This document shows, piece by piece, positions 34,906 to 35,809 of a stretch of DNA of 35,809 nt. The notes under the pieces are model-generated. The model made no database searches. It was not told where the DNA came from and worked only from the letters and a program-made list of their open reading frames with translations. Position numbers and translations under genes: made by a program. Source of the DNA: Phycisphaerae bacterium (GTDB lineage Bacteria; Planctomycetota; Phycisphaerae; Phycisphaerales; SM1A02); the NCBI GenBank assembly GCA_018656645.1, contig JABHZL010000099.1:1-35809 (forward strand), in the 5' to 3' direction. The stretch's first letter is position 1; each line of letters starts with the position of its first letter.

Positions 34906-35809
34906 ATGTCCCAAAACAGCAACATTGAATCTGTCCTTCATGAAACCCGAACGTTTGATCCTCCCGAAAATTTTGACAGCAGAATAAACGGTGCATACAT
35001 TGGCTCGATGGAAGAGTACAAGGAGATGCATGAAAAATCACTACAAGATCCAGATGGTTTTTGGGGATTGGTTGCGGATGAACTTGATTGGTTTGAACGT
35101 TGGGACACTGTATTAGATGGTGACTTTCCAGATGCAACATGGTTCGCTGGCGGCAAAACTAATATTTGCCACAATTGCATTGACAGACCAATTGCAATGG
35201 GTCATGGTGATGATATCGCGATCATTTGGGAAGGCGAACCTTATGAAACAGGTGGACCAGAAATTCGCAAACTCTCTTATTTCGACTTACATGCAGAAGT
35301 TTGTCGCTTTGCAAACGCGCTGAAGGAAAAGGGAGTAAAGAAAGGTGACGTTGTCACAATTTATATGGGCATGGTTCCAGAGCTTGCCATTGCAACGCTT
35401 GCGTGTGCTCGAATTGGTGCTCCGCACTCAGTTATTTTTGGCGGATTTTCATCCCAAGCAATTGCTGATCGCGTAGAAGATGCAAAAAGTTCAGTTATCA
35501 TTACGTGTGACGGTTCGTGGCGAAGAGGAAAAGTTGTTCCGTTAAAAGATAATGTTGACGCTGCGGCAGAACTCACAAGTTTGATTGAGACAGTTGTTGT
35601 ACTAAAACGTTGTAATAACGATATCACTTGGGTTGATGGAAGAGATGCATGGTGGCATGACTTGACTGATACGCAAGATGAAGATTGTCAGTGTGAACAA
35701 ATGGATGCTGAAGACATGCTCTTTTTGTTGTACACGAGTGGTTCAACAGGAAAACCAAAAGGCATCATTCATACTACTGGGGGATATATGGTCTATACGT
35801 ATCTCACAA
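34906..35809 (+). CDS. acs: Acetyl-CoA synthetase, 5' part (runs off window)
   Basis: AMP-forming acetate activation: acetate, ATP and CoA give acetyl-CoA. The first ~301 residues are present. The N-terminal ACAS segment (MEEYKEMHEKSLQDPDGFW, WFERWDTVLDGDFPDATWFAGGKTN) is followed by YFDLHAEVCRFANAL, the GVKKGDVVTIYMGMVPELAIA block, SVIFGGFSSQAIADR, TCDGSWRRGK and the P-loop-like motif YTSGSTGKPKGIIHTTGGY. These match Acs over other acyl-CoA synthetases. GGAG lies 8 nt before ATG 34906. It follows rnr by 35 nt. The C-terminal lid with the regulatory acetylated Lys is outside the window. Confidence 0.93.
   Translation, partial: MSQNSNIESVLHETRTFDPPENFDSRINGAYIGSMEEYKEMHEKSLQDPDGFWGLVADELDWFERWDTVLDGDFPDATWFAGGKTNICHNCIDRPIAMGHGDDIAIIWEGEPYETGGPEIRKLSYFDLHAEVCRFANALKEKGVKKGDVVTIYMGMVPELAIATLACARIGAPHSVIFGGFSSQAIADRVEDAKSSVIITCDGSWRRGKVVPLKDNVDAAAELTSLIETVVVLKRCNNDITWVDGRDAWWHDLTDTQDEDCQCEQMDAEDMLFLLYTSGSTGKPKGIIHTTGGYMVYTYLT

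Overview
The window looks like a chromosomal segment of an uncultured marine planctomycete of the Phycisphaerae/Phycisphaerales type. This rests on three things: the 'CxRCGYDL...CPECG' zinc-ribbon membrane protein (25586-26482), a secreted enzyme carrying paired dockerin-like 'DINGDG...DLL...W' repeats (894-2063), and a groEL-groES-groEL order inside a dnaJ-grpE cluster. Base composition is moderately AT-rich and looks uniform. I see no insertion sequences, prophage, CRISPR array, tRNA or rRNA. Most of the window is core housekeeping sequence with some unrecognised small or membrane proteins. The taxonomic placement is inference, not a database result.

Layout. 1-791 (-): the 5' part of an arsenite-methyltransferase-like SAM methyltransferase, divergent from a secreted endonuclease/exonuclease/phosphatase protein (894-2063). 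2162-3089 (-): two unrecognised genes separated by an intrinsic terminator. 3197-5536 (+): an AarF/UbiB-type kinase and an integral membrane protein, convergent with a zinc-ribbon membrane protein (5533-5982, -). 6047-7166 (+): thymidylate kinase, then a 77-residue two-helix membrane protein closed by a strong terminator. 7437-12448 (-): a tightly overlapping operon in the order alaS, small unknown protein, sugar isomerase-like TIM barrel, MDR oxidoreductase. 12572-16137 (+): tpiA, secG, yicC, an APH-type phosphotransferase and a DUF2007-type protein. 16167-21656 (-): folC, leuS and a DUF2314-like protein. 21756-24483 (+): LOG-family protein, mgtE and hpt. 24590-25528 (-): a lone MoxR ATPase, divergent from the zinc-ribbon membrane protein. 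26704-32120 (+): the heat-shock cluster groEL1, groES, groEL2, dnaJ, grpE. 32123-35809 (+): an FmdB-type zinc ribbon, rnr, and the 5' part of acs, which runs off the window.

How the genes work together. The chaperone cluster (two Hsp60 paralogues, one Hsp10, DnaJ and GrpE; no dnaK or hrcA here) is followed by a ribonuclease, giving a protein- and RNA-quality-control neighbourhood. The two GroELs are not equivalent. GroEL1 has the GGM tail but an Asn where E. coli has Tyr203 in the substrate/GroES-binding face. GroEL2 keeps that Tyr but has a short acidic tail. The minus-strand blocks tie tRNA charging (alaS, leuS) to small unknown or metabolic genes by overlapping stop/start codons.

No new defence or mobile system is visible. 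The observations I rate highest are: recurrent sigma70-like promoters whose -10 box lies only 6-12 nt before the start codon, suggesting leaderless or near-leaderless transcripts; the divergent GroEL pair; hairpins at the groEL1 and dnaJ translation starts; and a terminator directly ahead of the 207-residue gene that may act as an attenuator.
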